64,000 nucleotides of DNA from Pseudoips prasinana (GCA_951640165.1 OX621255.1:32834001-32898000), one strand, 5' to 3'. Counted from the first letter of the stretch, positions 10,279-21,265 are shown. A program made the numbers and translations. Notes: generated by a model from the sequence alone, not told the origin.

Positions 10279-11881
10279 CTAGCTTTTGCCCGCGACTTCG
10301 TTCGCGTGGAATAATGTCTTCCGGCAGATTTTTGGTTTTACCCACAAAGTTCCCGATCTCGCGGGATCTCTTCAAAAATGAAATGTGGAAGATATTCTAG
10401 GGAACTCTTCAAAAATCAACATAATGAGCTCTGCGTTTGAATTGAAGATATGTATACTCACTTAGGGCATTAAAGCCGTTATTGCCGATCGAAAAAGGCG
10501 AAAATGTTATTTTTCCCTTATTTTCAAAATATTATTTTGATTTGCCATTTCAGAAAAAAATACTGTTTCTCCCTTGACAAATTTTCTATTATTTTAGGCT
10601 TTAAACATTATTAAAGTTTCTTACATCAAGACATTTCTGTATACCACGTTTTGAGTTTTGCCATCCTTTGCAATAATATATAGGTCTTGTGGTTTTGACA
10701 CTCTTGAGCACGCAACGTAGAGTTGTCCATGGGAGAAACAGGCTTTTTCAAGATGTACCCCCGCAACTTTAAGCGTTTGCCCTTGGGCTTTATTTATAGT
10801 CATTGCAAACGCAGTTTTCAGCGGAAACTAAACTCTTTTGAATTTGAATGGCAAATCAGTTGGAATGATGGGAATGCGGGGAATAATTACAGTTTCGCCT
10901 TTTGCCATTCCAGTCATAATAACGGCGTTAATGACATTCCGTCCTAAATAGGTTACTTGTAACCATGTGCCGTTACATAGCCTTGGTGGATCTAGGTTTC
11001 TCATAAGCATCACAGGAACTCCAACTTTCAGCCTCAACTTGTGAGAAGGCACTCCTGATAACTCTAAGGAGTAGAGAAACTCTATTGGGTAAGATGTCAC
11101 TTGCTCGGTATCCACGACGTTATCTACTGATAGATACTTGATGACATCTCCCTCTACGTCATACATAATTTGGTCATTTATCCGGCCTACTATTTCATTT
11201 GTTGGCGCCAATATCGCCCTTTCGCATAACCATTCCCTATTTTCGATATTAGCGCGTAAATCCGGATAGACACTATTTTTGAAATTGTATGTGCTATCCA
11301 CAATTTGGCATCATTCGCTGCTCATCGTGATCATACTCTCGGAGTCGGTAGGCATACGATCCTCGCCGATCTTCAGAAGAGCAGCAGCATACTGCCCGGC
11401 TTGACAATCATTATGGAGTAATACTCGCATATTCGTCGACAGTACAACCATAGCACAGATGCTTTTAAACAGGCATTGATTTCATCTGCCGGTGTGCCCC
11501 TTGCTATAACCACCATGCTATGATCACCAACTTGACATAGTATAGTACTAATAGAATTATCTATACTCCGTTAGAGCATTTTCTTTCTACTAAAAGTTGT
11601 ATTATATTATATTTTCATACCTTTTTACTATTTATTTACATTTTTCCGATGAATTTTCAGTACGGAATTGATGCCGACTCTTGACCAATAGATGGCGCTG
11701 TATGTCCGGAATAAATTTTATTTTTTATTTTATTTTTGTAATAAAAACTATCCTATGTCCTTTCTCAAGTTCCAAACTATGTCTGTACCAAATTTCACAC
11801 AAATCGGTTCAGTAGTTTAGGCGTGAAGCAAAGACAGACAGACAGACAGAGTTACTTTCGCATTTATAATATTAGTTTGGA
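10279..11881 (-). mobile_element. Helitron, internally deleted, inserted in env
   Basis: On the minus strand the element begins TC (11881-11880) and ends CTAG (10282-10279), and sits between host A (11882) and T (10278), the standard Helitron A^T target without target duplication. A short stem CGCGA/TCGCG (10291-10306) lies about 9 nt before CTAG, as Helitrons require for termination. The 5' end has a (GTCT)n run. The related retrotransposon copy at 19.66 kb has the uninterrupted sequence 'cccaaataataagcaat', which confirms both boundaries. Only the C-terminal part of the helicase remains; the HUH Rep domain is gone, so it is non-autonomous. Confidence 0.95.
10621..11540 (-). pseudogene. Helitron Rep-helicase: C-terminal Pif1-like helicase remnant
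   Basis: About 300 codons in one minus-strand frame. Motifs in order: 'DEINACLKASVLW', 'LSTNMRVLL', 'ERAILAPTNE', 'KLRLKVGVPVMLMRNLDP', 'RIPIIPTDLPFKFKRV', 'MTINKAQGQTL', 'GQLYVACSRV'. These are the later helicase motifs of the Pif1-like domain of Helitron proteins. The frame has at least two in-frame stops: a TGA near 11310 and a TAG at 10828-10830 where glutamine is expected. The upstream Walker A/B part and the Rep nuclease are missing. Confidence 0.92.
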
Positions 11882-12323
11882 TTATTTGGGAACTCTGTAA
11901 GATAAATTGATTATTTAAACTTACGTGATTATTTAAGTCTAATTCTAATTTATGTTCGTTATTGTGCAAGATATTAATATCATGCTCGTATTTCAGGGCA
12001 TCAGTGTAATCTAGATTATCGGAAATGCTTTTTATAACAGAACCTAAACCGTCGATGAGACCTCTTTTATTACGAACGGATTCGAATATACTAAGTTTAT
12101 CTGTAATTAACTTAACTTTTTGGTTAAGATGTTCCAGGTGAGGATTAAATAGAGATAAAGTTTTATTAGTTAATGTGGGTACTAATTTAGTCATCTGTGA
12201 TTTCACTAATTCTATTTGGAGATGTTTTCTAAGTCAATATAACTTAAAAAGGAATGGTAATGGGAGACGATCTTAGCGGCTCCTAATTTAAAGGGAAGTA
12301 GTCCTGGTCCATTGTCAAGTGAA

Positions 12324-15300
12324 TCAAATGTTATTTCTTGTCCTTGAGTCGTGTGCAGTAGTGTCATCCATAGTAGTGTCCTGTAACAATGTTGGTTTAT
12401 TAGGGCTGCGCTTAAGGCGTGATTTGGCTACGGGGCCACGTTTCTTTTTGGTATAAATATGTATGGGAAGGTCAGCTAGAACGGTGTCCTGTGTGTAACG
12501 TGGGGCTAGTTTTTGTCGGGATGCCATGGGATTCTTTATGAAGACCTGTTGGTCGGGGGTCTTTCTCGGGTTCCCTATCCTTATTACGATTCTCAGTCAA
12601 TTGGGTCCGGTCATGTAAAGCAGTTTGGTTGATAAGATCATATACTTTTGTCATTCGTTTCCTATGGTCCGTTGTATATTGCTGAAGTAAGTGTTCGGAT
12701 AAGTCAATGTCAATCGGGTCACGAGGGTCAAAATGTCCAGTTATTAAATCTATTGGTCTACATTTCGTAAAGCTATGTATAGAACTATTGTATGCTAAGA
12801 TGGCATACGGCATGAGATTTACTGCCGGTTCGGTAGTTTTATCGAGTTTTAGTATTCTAAGGTGTTCAAGGACAGTAGAATGGAATCTTTCTACAATACC
12901 ATTGTCATTTGGGGAGTGTGCTAATATTTTATGATGCTGTATCTTATGAATTCGAACAAATTCGTAGAACAACTGGTTGGTAAACTCAGGGCCTCCGTCC
13001 GTAACTACAGTAAGAGGGATACCATGATGTGTGCAAAATACTAGTATAGCCTGTACAACACTTAGAGCAGTACTATCTCTTAGGTGGTACGCCTGGGCGT
13101 ACTTTGAGAAAGCATCTACAATTGTGAGGTACTTCTCGTTCTGAGCGGTAAACAAATCAAGGTGTATTATTTGAAAAGGTTTAGACGGGGGTGGAACTAT
13201 TGAAAATCTTTGTTTAATGGGGTTTCGGTCGTTTTTGGCTTGGCCACAAATACTACACTCATTAATATATTTTGCAATACATTCTTTCATTTTGGGCCAA
13301 TAGTATCTAGAAGATAAAGCCATATAACACTCGGTTATACCTCGGTGGTTGGTTTTACCTTCATGATATTTCTTTATAATTTCTTGTTGGCGTAAATACT
13401 TTTTAACATTCTCTATTTCAACTTTAGTGAGGATAAGATTCATAGATGAGCTTTTAAAGTTTTCTTGTATAATAGGGATGATCTTGTACATTGCGAGAGG
13501 GGGATGAATGATAATACCGGTTTTAACCTTGGGATTAACGAATTCTTTAACTGCGTTAACAACGTCATTTGTCAAGTTAGATTCAGAAAGTTGTATAGTC
13601 GTTCGAGTATGGGTCTCGAATGGTTTTGTCACTGTCGGTCGCTTCTTAATGTCACCTACTAATACAAAGCAAATTTGTCTACAAAATTTGTTGAGAGGTT
13701 CGTCGGAAATTGGGATCTCTAAGATTGGTATTTCGTTACTGGTATGGACTGTCGCCGTGTCGGAGTTATCTTGATCGATTGGTATGTCATGGGTGTTCGT
13801 AGGGGCTGTTAAGGTATCGGAGCCTGTAATTGAATGATTCTTTTCAGATACATTAACTACTATAGAATTAGTGTCCTCGTTATAAAGTTCTATGCGGGAC
13901 AAGGCATCTGCATTGGTGTTTTGTTTTCCTTGCTTGTAGATGGTAGTGAAGTTATACTCGCTCAATTTGAGCCTCCAGCGTGTTAATCTGGAGCCGGGCT
14001 CTTTGAGACTCATAACCCATTGCAAAGGTCGGTGGTCGGTTACAATTTTAAACTTTCTTCCAAACAAGTATGGCCGGAAGTATTTGGTAGCCCAAACAAT
14101 GGCTAGCAACTCCTTTTCGATTGTTTTGTAATTAATTTCGCTTGAGTTTAATGTCCTAGATGCATATGCTATTGGTTTATCGTTACCTATTTGTCCTTGG
14201 GAAAGTACCGCACCAATTGCAAAATTAGAAGCGTCTGTAGTCAACACAAAGTCCTTAGTGAAGTCGGGATATTGAAGAATGGGGTCGTTAGTCAGTAGTA
14301 TCTTACATTTTTCGAAACAGTCAATGTACTTGGGGTCGTTATAAGTTATCTTAGAACCCTTCTTTAGGCATTGCGTCATTGGTTTTGTTATGCGGGCAAA
14401 GTCTGGGATAAACTTTCTATAGTAACCGAGCAAACCTAGGAAACGTTTTATCTCCGTTGCTGTCTTTGGGATGGGAAATCTCTGAATTGCCGAAATTTTA
14501 TCAGGATTGGGCTTAATACCGTCTTTGCTTATTACGTGTCCTAAATATGCTGTTTCTAACTTTAAAAATTCCGACTTGTCCATCTGAATTTTGAAGTTCG
14601 ATTCTCTTAGTCTCTTAAAAACTTTCTCTAAATTAACCATGTGTTCCTGTAAGGAAACACTAAAAACTATGATATCATCTAGATATACTAGACATATGTT
14701 ATTCTGAAGGTCCCTAAGGACATTATCCATCACAGGCTGGAACGTGGATAGACTATTCTTTAGGCCCATGGGCATCCGCATATATTCGAAATGTCCATGC
14801 TCTACATTGAAGGCAGTCTTGTGAATATCAGCTGGGTTCATTTCCACCTGATAAAATCCACTGGCAAGGTCTAGGGTTGTGAAATAGTGACAGTTACCGA
14901 GCTTATCTAATACGTCATTAATATTAGGAATGGGGTATTTATCGTCTATGGTTTCTTCGTTGACTTTCCGAAAATCGACAACGATACGCCATTTTATTTT
15001 ACCAGACGCATCGGCTTTCTTAGGAACTACCCAAATAGGAGAGTTCCAGGGTGATTGTGAAGGGCGAATAATACCTTGGTCAAGCATTTTTGAAATGTGT
15101 TCCTGAACTTCCTGTCTGTGAACGAAAGGGTATCTATAGGTCTTAGTGTAGACAGGTAATTCGTCTGTGGTATTAATATTATGTTTAATTTTATTGGTGA
15201 AAGTTAAGGGTTCACCTTCTAGATAGAAAACGTCAGCATATTTTGCACAAAGGGATTCTAAATTGGCTCGTTCTTCCGGATTCAGATGTTCGGTACGTAA

Positions 15301-15982
15301 TCGAGAAAGTACTTCAGATGTGCGGTTATTTAGTTGTTGATCGGGCGTACTTTGTATATTAAAAATCTCAGCTTTAACTGGTCGATCCATAGAAAATACT
15401 ACGTCGTGCTTACTAGGGTTGGTGATTTCTATAATACCACGGTTATTCTTTACAGTGGTGACGCAATCACGTATGATGCAGTTGGACATTGTTTGTTCTG
15501 TTATCAATGCGTCGCCGTCATGGAAATTAATTGGGACGCGAATTATTTTAGATGAATTAGCCGCTATTATGTCTTCGTATAAATTACAATTACGAGAGTC
15601 GTACGTAAAGGGTTGATGGACTTTCGCGTTACTAGGACCTTGGCTTTCAAATCGATGTTAGACTCTAACTTTTCTAACAAATCTAAACCAATTAGTCCAT
15701 CAAAGTAATTATGGAATTTATATATAAAAAGAGTTATGTCACAATCTTCCTTAAACTCCTGAAAGCATGGCAAGGTTATCGAATAGTTGTTACGAGTGGT
15801 TGCATGAATATTGGTGACTTCGAAAGTTTCAAAGTTACAATTAATATTAGAGTAATACATATCTACTGCTTCGGGGCTTATGAATGATTGATTCGCGCCC
15901 GTGTCTATTAATAATTTTAAGGGTGGATCTGCTATCTGTATGTAAGGAAGCTGTCTTTGTGTTTGTAAGTTTATCTCTATTT
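12324..15982 (-). pseudogene. pol: pol: protease, reverse transcriptase, RNase H, integrase (two frameshifts)
   Basis: The protease has 'LLIDTGANQSF' at about 15915-15880 (catalytic Asp) and 'GLIGLDLL'. The frame shifts at about 15600-15650 into a 1,011-codon frame (15507-12472). In that frame, RT spans roughly residues 120-340 with 'YLDDIIVF' near 275. RNase H (about 420-540) shows 'TTDASNFAIGAVLSQ', 'KELLAIV', 'TDHRPLQW' and 'NADALSRI'. Integrase (about 710-900) has an HHCC zinc site ending 'CSICGQ' and a DDE triad in 'HLDLF', 'TDGGPEF' and 'VERF'. A second shift at a C-run (12555-12559) separates the natural C-terminus, read in another frame to 12324 and rich in basic residues. One RT block reads 'NSLSTFQPVMD' where most Gypsy RTs have NA-ATFQ-LMD, so a substitution is possible. 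Confidence 0.95.
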
Positions 15983-15983
15983 T
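15977..15983 (-). promoter_or_regulatory. Probable -1 frameshift site at the gag stop
   Basis: The minus strand reads A AAA TAG where TAG ends gag. Pol is open in the -1 frame and continues directly (Lys-Ile-Glu-Ile-Asn) into the protease. Slippage of the lysine tRNA on the A-run just before the stop would join gag to pol, consistent with -1 frameshifting in the gypsy group. I did not identify a downstream pseudoknot. Confidence 0.6.
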
Positions 15984-17311
15984 GGCTTGTCGGATTTCTG
16001 AGCTATCTGAAAATCCTGGCTTTCAGTAGTGACCTCCTCCTGAGGCCCCTCCACAAAAACTGGGACATAATTACTACAGACTTGCTGATCATATAGGGGC
16101 TCATACGTTGTTTCAAAGTAAGGGGTCTCGTAACATTCATAATCATATTCAGGATAGTCGTAATAGTCATAGAAATCAAATTCATTCATGTTCATTTCCC
16201 GAGTCTTAAAATAGTTCGTAGGAGGCGGATTTCCGTGTTTCGTCCAGTCATGTCCGGTCACAGGCCTAGGTAGAGGTTTAGGTACGAAGTGACTTACGCC
16301 ACTCATAGGCTTAGGGCCGTTATTATGAGGCGTATATCCTGGCCTTGGTTGGTGCATTCGGAAAACGTTACTTTGCGGTCTATAATTAGATGGGGGTGCG
16401 CTGAACATCTGTTGCGTTCGCGTGGGGCCTCGATCAAAAGGCATTTGGGGTCTCCAAACTTGCATTGGCCTTGGTTGTTGAAAACCTGAGGGTTTCGAAG
16501 GGCCTGGGAAATTATTGTTGGGGGGTAACATATTAAATGGTCGCATGGGTGATAAATTGAAGGTCTTATTTGTATTACTGTAAGTGTCAAATGAAGACGT
16601 AGACTGCATTCTCCGCTCCGGCAAGTGGTCGTTACGTTGTTGTAAATACAGTGTGTTAATTTCTTCATGGACAAACTCGAGCGCTTTCTCTATAGTATCC
16701 GGTCGCATACACCGAATACGGGAACCTAGAGGCTCCTTGAGGCCGCGAACAAAAGCTTGCAAAGTTAATTTTTTATATAGAGCACGTTTTGCCTCTATTG
16801 TGGTTGGTACTGTTTCGTGCAGCGTGACATACGTCATTATAGTACTAAAGAGACTTTGGCACTTTTCGTAAAACTCTTGTGGGGACAAATGTCTCTGGTT
16901 TAAGAGGGCGAGGTCATTGTATAAAGCTGTCTCATCTCGCTGGTCCGAAAAATTATTTATTAAAGCATGTTTTATGCCTTCCCAGTTTTCTGGTATGCCG
17001 TTAGAATTAATTGTGCGTGCGGCATGGCCGGTAATTTTATTAAGGATGCCGTTGAGCAATGCTAAGTTACTGAGCTAATATGCAGGGTCGGCTTGAACAA
17101 ACTGTAATACTAGCTGGTCGCATAAATGGACAAACCGCGTAAGCACATTAGGGTTCCCATCAAATTCGGGTAATAGGCGTAAGGCCTTGTAAACTTGGTC
17201 TACTAAATCTACACTCATGTTGGTATTTAAATAATTTCCTAAATTTAACGTATCACTAAATTCGGTTTCTTCTAAAATACTATCTAAGTTCCGATTTGCA
17301 TCGATCTGCAA
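15977..17311 (-). pseudogene. gag: gag with one in-frame nonsense codon
   Basis: The 445-codon frame starts at an ATG at 17311. Codon 79 is TAG (17075-17077); the plus-strand copy at 18.5 kb has CAG there, so this is a point mutation. The first 230 residues are a helical capsid-like region ('FDGNPNVLTRFVHLCDQL', 'FRG'-like 'AFVRGLKEPLGSRIR'). The C-terminal third is proline/asparagine-rich and ends in an acidic, tyrosine-rich tail (YDYYDYPEYDY). No CCHC zinc knuckle is visible, as is common in errantivirus Gag. It overlaps the start of pol. Confidence 0.92.
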
Positions 17312-17617
17312 GATTCGGTTATTACTAGATGACCTAGAGGTTCGCGATTCTCGTGGGTGGAAACTTTAAACAACCACGTGGGAAATTAACACTCTAGGAA
17401 ATGGAAAAAATTACAAAAGGATTTGATATATAAAAGGAAAATTATAATTAGGAACGGTAAGCCACTCTAGTACGATCTAGGTACTTACCAAATAATCTGC
17501 ATATCTCTGCGGTATCGATTGCTGGATACTCTGCTGGCCACAGCTGCTGTAGGTTCTTGATAGCCGCTCGTGATTCTTGATTCACTGATTTTACGACTAT
17601 TCTACCGTGTCTGCGCC
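17312..17617 (-). other. 5' leader with primer-binding site
   Basis: Untranslated leader between 5' LTR and gag. The minus strand immediately inside the LTR reads TGGCGCAG (17618-17611) followed by a weaker match 'cggtagaat'. TGGCGCAG is complementary to the 3' end of insect serine tRNAs as I recall them, as used by several errantiviruses; two extra bases interrupt the rest of the match. The T overlaps the last base of the LTR. Confidence 0.7.
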
Positions 17618-17900
17618 AATTACGATAGCTGCAGCCAGGAGATGCAAAAAAATGCAAATTTATTTAAAGTAATTTAATTATCTAAAGGTTACAATTATTA
17701 CTAAAACTAAGTACGTCCTAATTAATCAAAGAATGATCAAAGAGTGTTCGTTCCACGTTCCCATGACATAGGAAACCTCGGTTGACGTCAATGGCTGGCT
17801 CACGTTACGCTGCGCTTGCGCCTCGTGTCGTTGGGGCCGTGTGAAGTGTTTGTAGGGCGATGCTGGTGCGGCAATGTACAAGTATAGGCTATGTGTAACA
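17618..17900 (-). repeat. 5' LTR of the errantivirus-like element
   Basis: On the minus strand it begins TGTTAC at 17900 and ends GTAATT at 17618. Same length as the 3' LTR (8756-9038) and differs at about five positions by eye (under 2%), which points to a recent insertion. Serves as promoter in intact relatives. Confidence 0.95.
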
Positions 17901-17904
17901 TACT

Positions 17905-18256
17905 TGTTCGTCATAGGGTCTCACATAATGATAATAATAATAAATAATACTTGGAACAACTATTACACTATCATTTAGTCCCAAACTAGGCAGTGACTTT
18001 TTTTTTGTTTTGCTTACGTGGTGGAAATGTCAGGTCGCATGTCATGTAGGGCTCGACCCACTAAATTCACAGTGTCTGTAGCGGGGGCTCTGGGTACTCG
18101 TGAGCGATCTCGTCAGTACCCCCGCTGTACACTGCAGCCTCCGCGAGGCTCTCACCAGCGGATGGGAGGGCGTTTGAATGCCTCCCCCCTCTCCAGCACG
18201 CACAAGCGTGTTTATAAAATAAAATAAATAAATAAAATAAAAAAGGTTTTTATTCA
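17905..18256 (+). mobile_element. Short spacer between the two retrotransposons; LINE-like 3' end
   Basis: Contains a SINE-like scrap at 17940-17990 ('cccaaactaggcag') and, from about 18010, GC-rich sequence ending in an (AATAA)n tail at 18218-18250, as in a LINE 3' end on the plus strand. A hairpin at 18080-18126 pairs AGCGGGGG with CCCCCGCT. The second retrotransposon inserted just after the tail. Confidence 0.5.
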
Positions 18257-18260
18257 CGTA

Positions 18261-18379
18261 TGTTACACATAGCCTACTCTTGTAAATTGCCGCACCAGCA
18301 TCGCCCTACAAACACTTCACACGGCCCCAACGACACAAGGCGCAAGCGCAGCATAACGTGAGCCAGCCATTGACGTCAA
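18261..18379 (+). repeat. Truncated 5' LTR of the second copy
   Basis: The first 119 bp of the 283-bp LTR, ending at 'ttgacgtcaa', then directly gag sequence 'agaccaagtttac'. There is little homology at the junction. The missing half holds the LTR 3' end and primer-binding site. Confidence 0.9.
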
Positions 18380-18380
18380 A

Positions 18381-19208
18381 AGACCAAGTTTACAAGGCCT
18401 TACGCCTATTACCCGAATTTGATGGGAACCCTAATGTGCTTACGCGGTTTGTCCATTTATGCGACCAGCTAGTATTACAGTTTGTTCAAGCCGACCCTGC
18501 ATATCAGCTCAGTAACTTAGCATTGCTCAACGACATCCTTAATAAAATTACCGGCCATGCCGCACGCACAATTAATTCTAACGGCATCCCAGAAAACTGG
18601 GAAGGCATAAAAAATGCTTTAATAAATAATTTTTCGGACCAGCGAGATGAGACAGCTTTATACAATGACCTCGCCCTCTTAAACCAGAGACATTTGTCCC
18701 CACAAGAGTTTTACGGAAAGTGCCAAAGTCTCTTTAGTACTATAATGACGTATGTCACGCTTCACGAAACAGTACCAACCACAATAGAGGCAAAACGTGC
18801 TCTATATAAAAAATTAACTTTGCAAGCTTTTGTTCGCGGCCTCAAGGAGCCTCTAGGTTCCCGTATTCGGTGTATGCGACCGGATACTATAGAGAAAGCG
18901 CTCGAGTTTGTCCATGAAGAAATTAACACACTGTATTTACAACAACGTTACGACCACTTGCCGGAGCGGAGAATGCAGTCTACGTCTTCATTTGACACTT
19001 ATAGTAATACAAATAAGACCTTCAATTTATCACCCATGCGACCATTTAATATGTTACCCCCCAATAATAATTTCCCAGGCCCTTCGAAACCCTCAGGTTT
19101 TCAAAAACCAAGGCCAATGCAAGTTTGGAGACCCCAAATGCCTTTTAATCGTGGCCCCACGCGAACGCAGATGTTCAGCGCACCCCCATATAATTATAGA
19201 CCGCAAAA
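18381..19208 (+). pseudogene. gag: gag fragment of the second copy
   Basis: Corresponds to residues from about 38 to about 320 of gag in the first copy, near-identical in sequence, with CAG at the codon that is TAG in the other copy. The start codon and N-terminus are missing; an ATG at 18358 lies in the LTR remnant and happens to be in frame. The frame closes at 19218, just after the junction with env. Confidence 0.88.
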
Positions 19209-20877
19209 TAACATTTGATTCACTTGACAATGGACCAGGACTACTTCCCTTTAAATTAGGAGCCGCTAAGATCGTCTCCCATTACCATTCCTTTTTAAGT
19301 TATATTGACTTAGAAAACATTCATCTCCAAATAGAATTAGTTAAATCACAGATGACTAAATTAGTACCCACATTAAATAATTAAACTTTATCTCTATTTA
19401 ATCCTCACCTGGAACATCTTAACCAAAAAGTTAAGTTAATTACAGATAAACTTAGTATATTCCAATCCGTTCGTAATAAAAGAGGTCTCATCGACGGTTT
19501 AGGTTCTGTTATAAAAAGCATTTCCGGTAATCTAGATTACACTGATGCCCTGAAATACGAGCATGCTATTAATATCTTGCACAATAACGAACATAAATTA
19601 GAATAAGAATTAAATAATCACGTAAGTTTAAATAAGCAATTTATCTTACAGAGTTCCCAAATAATAAGCAATATGCAATTAAATCAAGAAAAAATGAATA
19701 CAGCATTAAATTTAATCTTAGAAAGTGACGCTAAGAGGGTTACAGATTTGATTAAATATGCCCATCTGGCACAGCATTTGTTAATTCTAGGAGATAATAT
19801 AGAAGATCTGTAAGAAGAGTTACAGAATCTAGAACATACTTTAACTTTTATCCGTGCATCGAGCACTCCGTATTCTTTACTAAATATAAGTGAAATTAAG
19901 GATATGTTAAATAAATTAAGAATTTTATATTCTAGTAATGAAATTCTTGATTTAAAATTTAGAAATTTTTATGAAGCAATTAAATTAGGTTATTTTTATT
20001 TAGGTAAGCAAATAGTTGTAGTAATTAAGGTCCCGATTGTCGTTCCCTACACCTATGACCTCTATAAGTTAGCCCTTGTTCCTAATAGAAACCATAAAAC
20101 CTTAATACCACCCCTACCTTATGTAGCACTCTCTAGTATAGACTCTAGGTACATGGAGACAGAATGTCCGAAGATAGACTCACTATATCTCTGCGAGGCG
20201 AAACCCACCTTTAGATTTCAAGACCAGCCCGACTGTATCCAGCATCTATTAAGTCATCAGGAACTACTGCCAACCTGTAAACTAGCACCTGTAACCCTAA
20301 CACATGAAGCCTTGGAAGCACTTGATGACAAGCACTATACTCTGAGTTTTCCCACATCAACTAAAGTTAAAATATCCTGCGGACAGGAACAATATCGGAC
20401 TCTACAAGGTAGCTACTTAGTTGCCATTCCACTAAACTGCAGCCTGATGTCACCAGGATTCACTATCTCCAATTCCAACAACCACATCAAAGGTCATGCC
20501 ATAAGGATAATGGAAATGCCTCTGAACGACGAGCCAAGCTCCAAGGATCGTCCAAAACTAGTCCTCGATTCACTCAGCTTACAAAAACTCCACACCTTAA
20601 ACAATGAAGTAGCAGCCCTAATGCCTGTGCGACTGGATGACGTCACCGATCCAATAATATACCACACGACGATACCTATGTACCTAACACTAATGGGTAC
20701 ATGTACACTCATCGCTACGCTATTGTACCGCCGGCTACGAAAAACAGTGTGCCTAAAGAAATCTACAGCAGCGTTCCGGAAGGGACAAATATAAGCCCAG
20801 CACCACGCAACATCAACCCCAGCCAAGTAAGGGTTGATCATGAATGCCTACCAGCGACAATCTCGTACAAGTCCTGA
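19209..20877 (+). pseudogene. env: env fragment of the second copy
   Basis: Begins at 'ataacatttgattc', the env start region, and runs to the env end. It preserves the four bases lost near 12224 in the first copy and the site uninterrupted by the Helitron (19655-19680). It has at least three premature stops (near 19381, 19604 and 19811) and a one-base deletion near 20741 in the cytoplasmic tail region. The longest intact piece is 19904-20794, including the membrane segment. Non-functional. Confidence 0.9.
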
Positions 20878-20903
20878 AATAGTCGCTGTTCTTCGGGGTG
20901 AGG

Positions 20904-21186
20904 TGTTACACGTAGCCTATACTTGTAAATTGCCGCACCAGCATCGCCCTACAAACACTTCACACGGCCCCAACGACACGAGGCGCAAGCGCAGCATAAC
21001 TTGAGCCAGCCATTGACGTCAACCGAGGTTTCCTACGTCATGGGAACGTGGAACGAACACTCTTTGATCATTCTTTGATTAATTAGGACGTACTTAGTTT
21101 TAGTAATAATTGTAACCGTTAGAGAATTAAATTAGTATAAATAAATTTGCATTTTTTTGCATCTCCTGGCTGCAGCTATCGTAATT
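20904..21186 (+). repeat. 3' LTR of the second copy
   Basis: 283 bp, begins TGTTACAC, ends GTAATT, followed by target duplication CGTA. The tract 'cttcggggtgagg' just upstream is its polypurine tract, slightly altered from that of the first copy. Confidence 0.93.
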
Positions 21187-21265
21187 CGTAGACTTTAAAA
21201 AAGCGCTTGTAAACAGTCAGAACATGTTTGTAGTAATATAGTTGTATACATTATTATTTCTAGTA

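Larger units (their letters stand above)
9065..12367 (-). pseudogene. env: env (envelope fusion-like protein), interrupted by a Helitron
   Basis: The reading starts at a likely ATG at 12365-12367 in a hydrophobic context (TLLWMTLLHTT) that could be a signal peptide. About 45 codons in (near 12224) four bases are missing relative to the copy at 19.3 kb, shifting the frame. The next stretch (12206-11882) contains a furin-type site RNKR followed by GLIDGLGSVI, the cleavage-plus-fusion-peptide layout of insect errantivirus Env and the related baculovirus F proteins. A Helitron occupies 10279-11881. The last part (10278-9065) has a membrane-spanning segment (YLTLMGTCTLIATLLY) followed by a basic cytoplasmic start (RRLRK). 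In this family env is expressed from a spliced RNA. The copy is not functional. Confidence 0.9.
8756..17900 (-). mobile_element. Errantivirus-like (Gypsy, env-bearing) LTR retrotransposon, near full length
   Basis: Order on the minus strand: 5' LTR (17618-17900), primer-binding site, gag, pol (protease, RT, RNase H, integrase), env, polypurine tract, 3' LTR (8756-9038). Both LTRs are 283 bp and differ at about five positions by eye. The element is flanked by TACT at 8752-8755 and 17901-17904, a 4-bp duplication as is usual for Gypsy integrases. Total 9,145 bp, of which 1,603 bp is a later Helitron. All three genes carry damage, so this copy cannot act alone. The env gene and gag-pol layout place it with insect errantiviruses. 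Confidence 0.95.
18261..21186 (+). mobile_element. Second errantivirus-like copy, internally deleted, opposite strand
   Basis: Same family as 8756-17900 but on the plus strand, 2,926 bp. Flanked by CGTA at 18257-18260 and 21187-21190, so it is an independent integration. Two large deletions: the 5' LTR after about position 118 plus the leader and gag start are gone (junction at 18379-18381), and everything from mid-gag to the env start is gone (junction near 19208), removing all of pol. The 3' LTR (20904-21186) is complete. Nonsense and frameshift mutations are present in env. Confidence 0.93.

Noticed and set aside
12707..14131. Plus-strand frames inside the pol region
   Set aside because: Antisense shadows of the minus-strand pol gene.
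19195..19220. gag-env junction as a captured splice junction
   Set aside because: A GT follows the gag side in the first copy, but the env side ends in AA rather than AG; short shared sequence makes recombination or deletion at least as likely.
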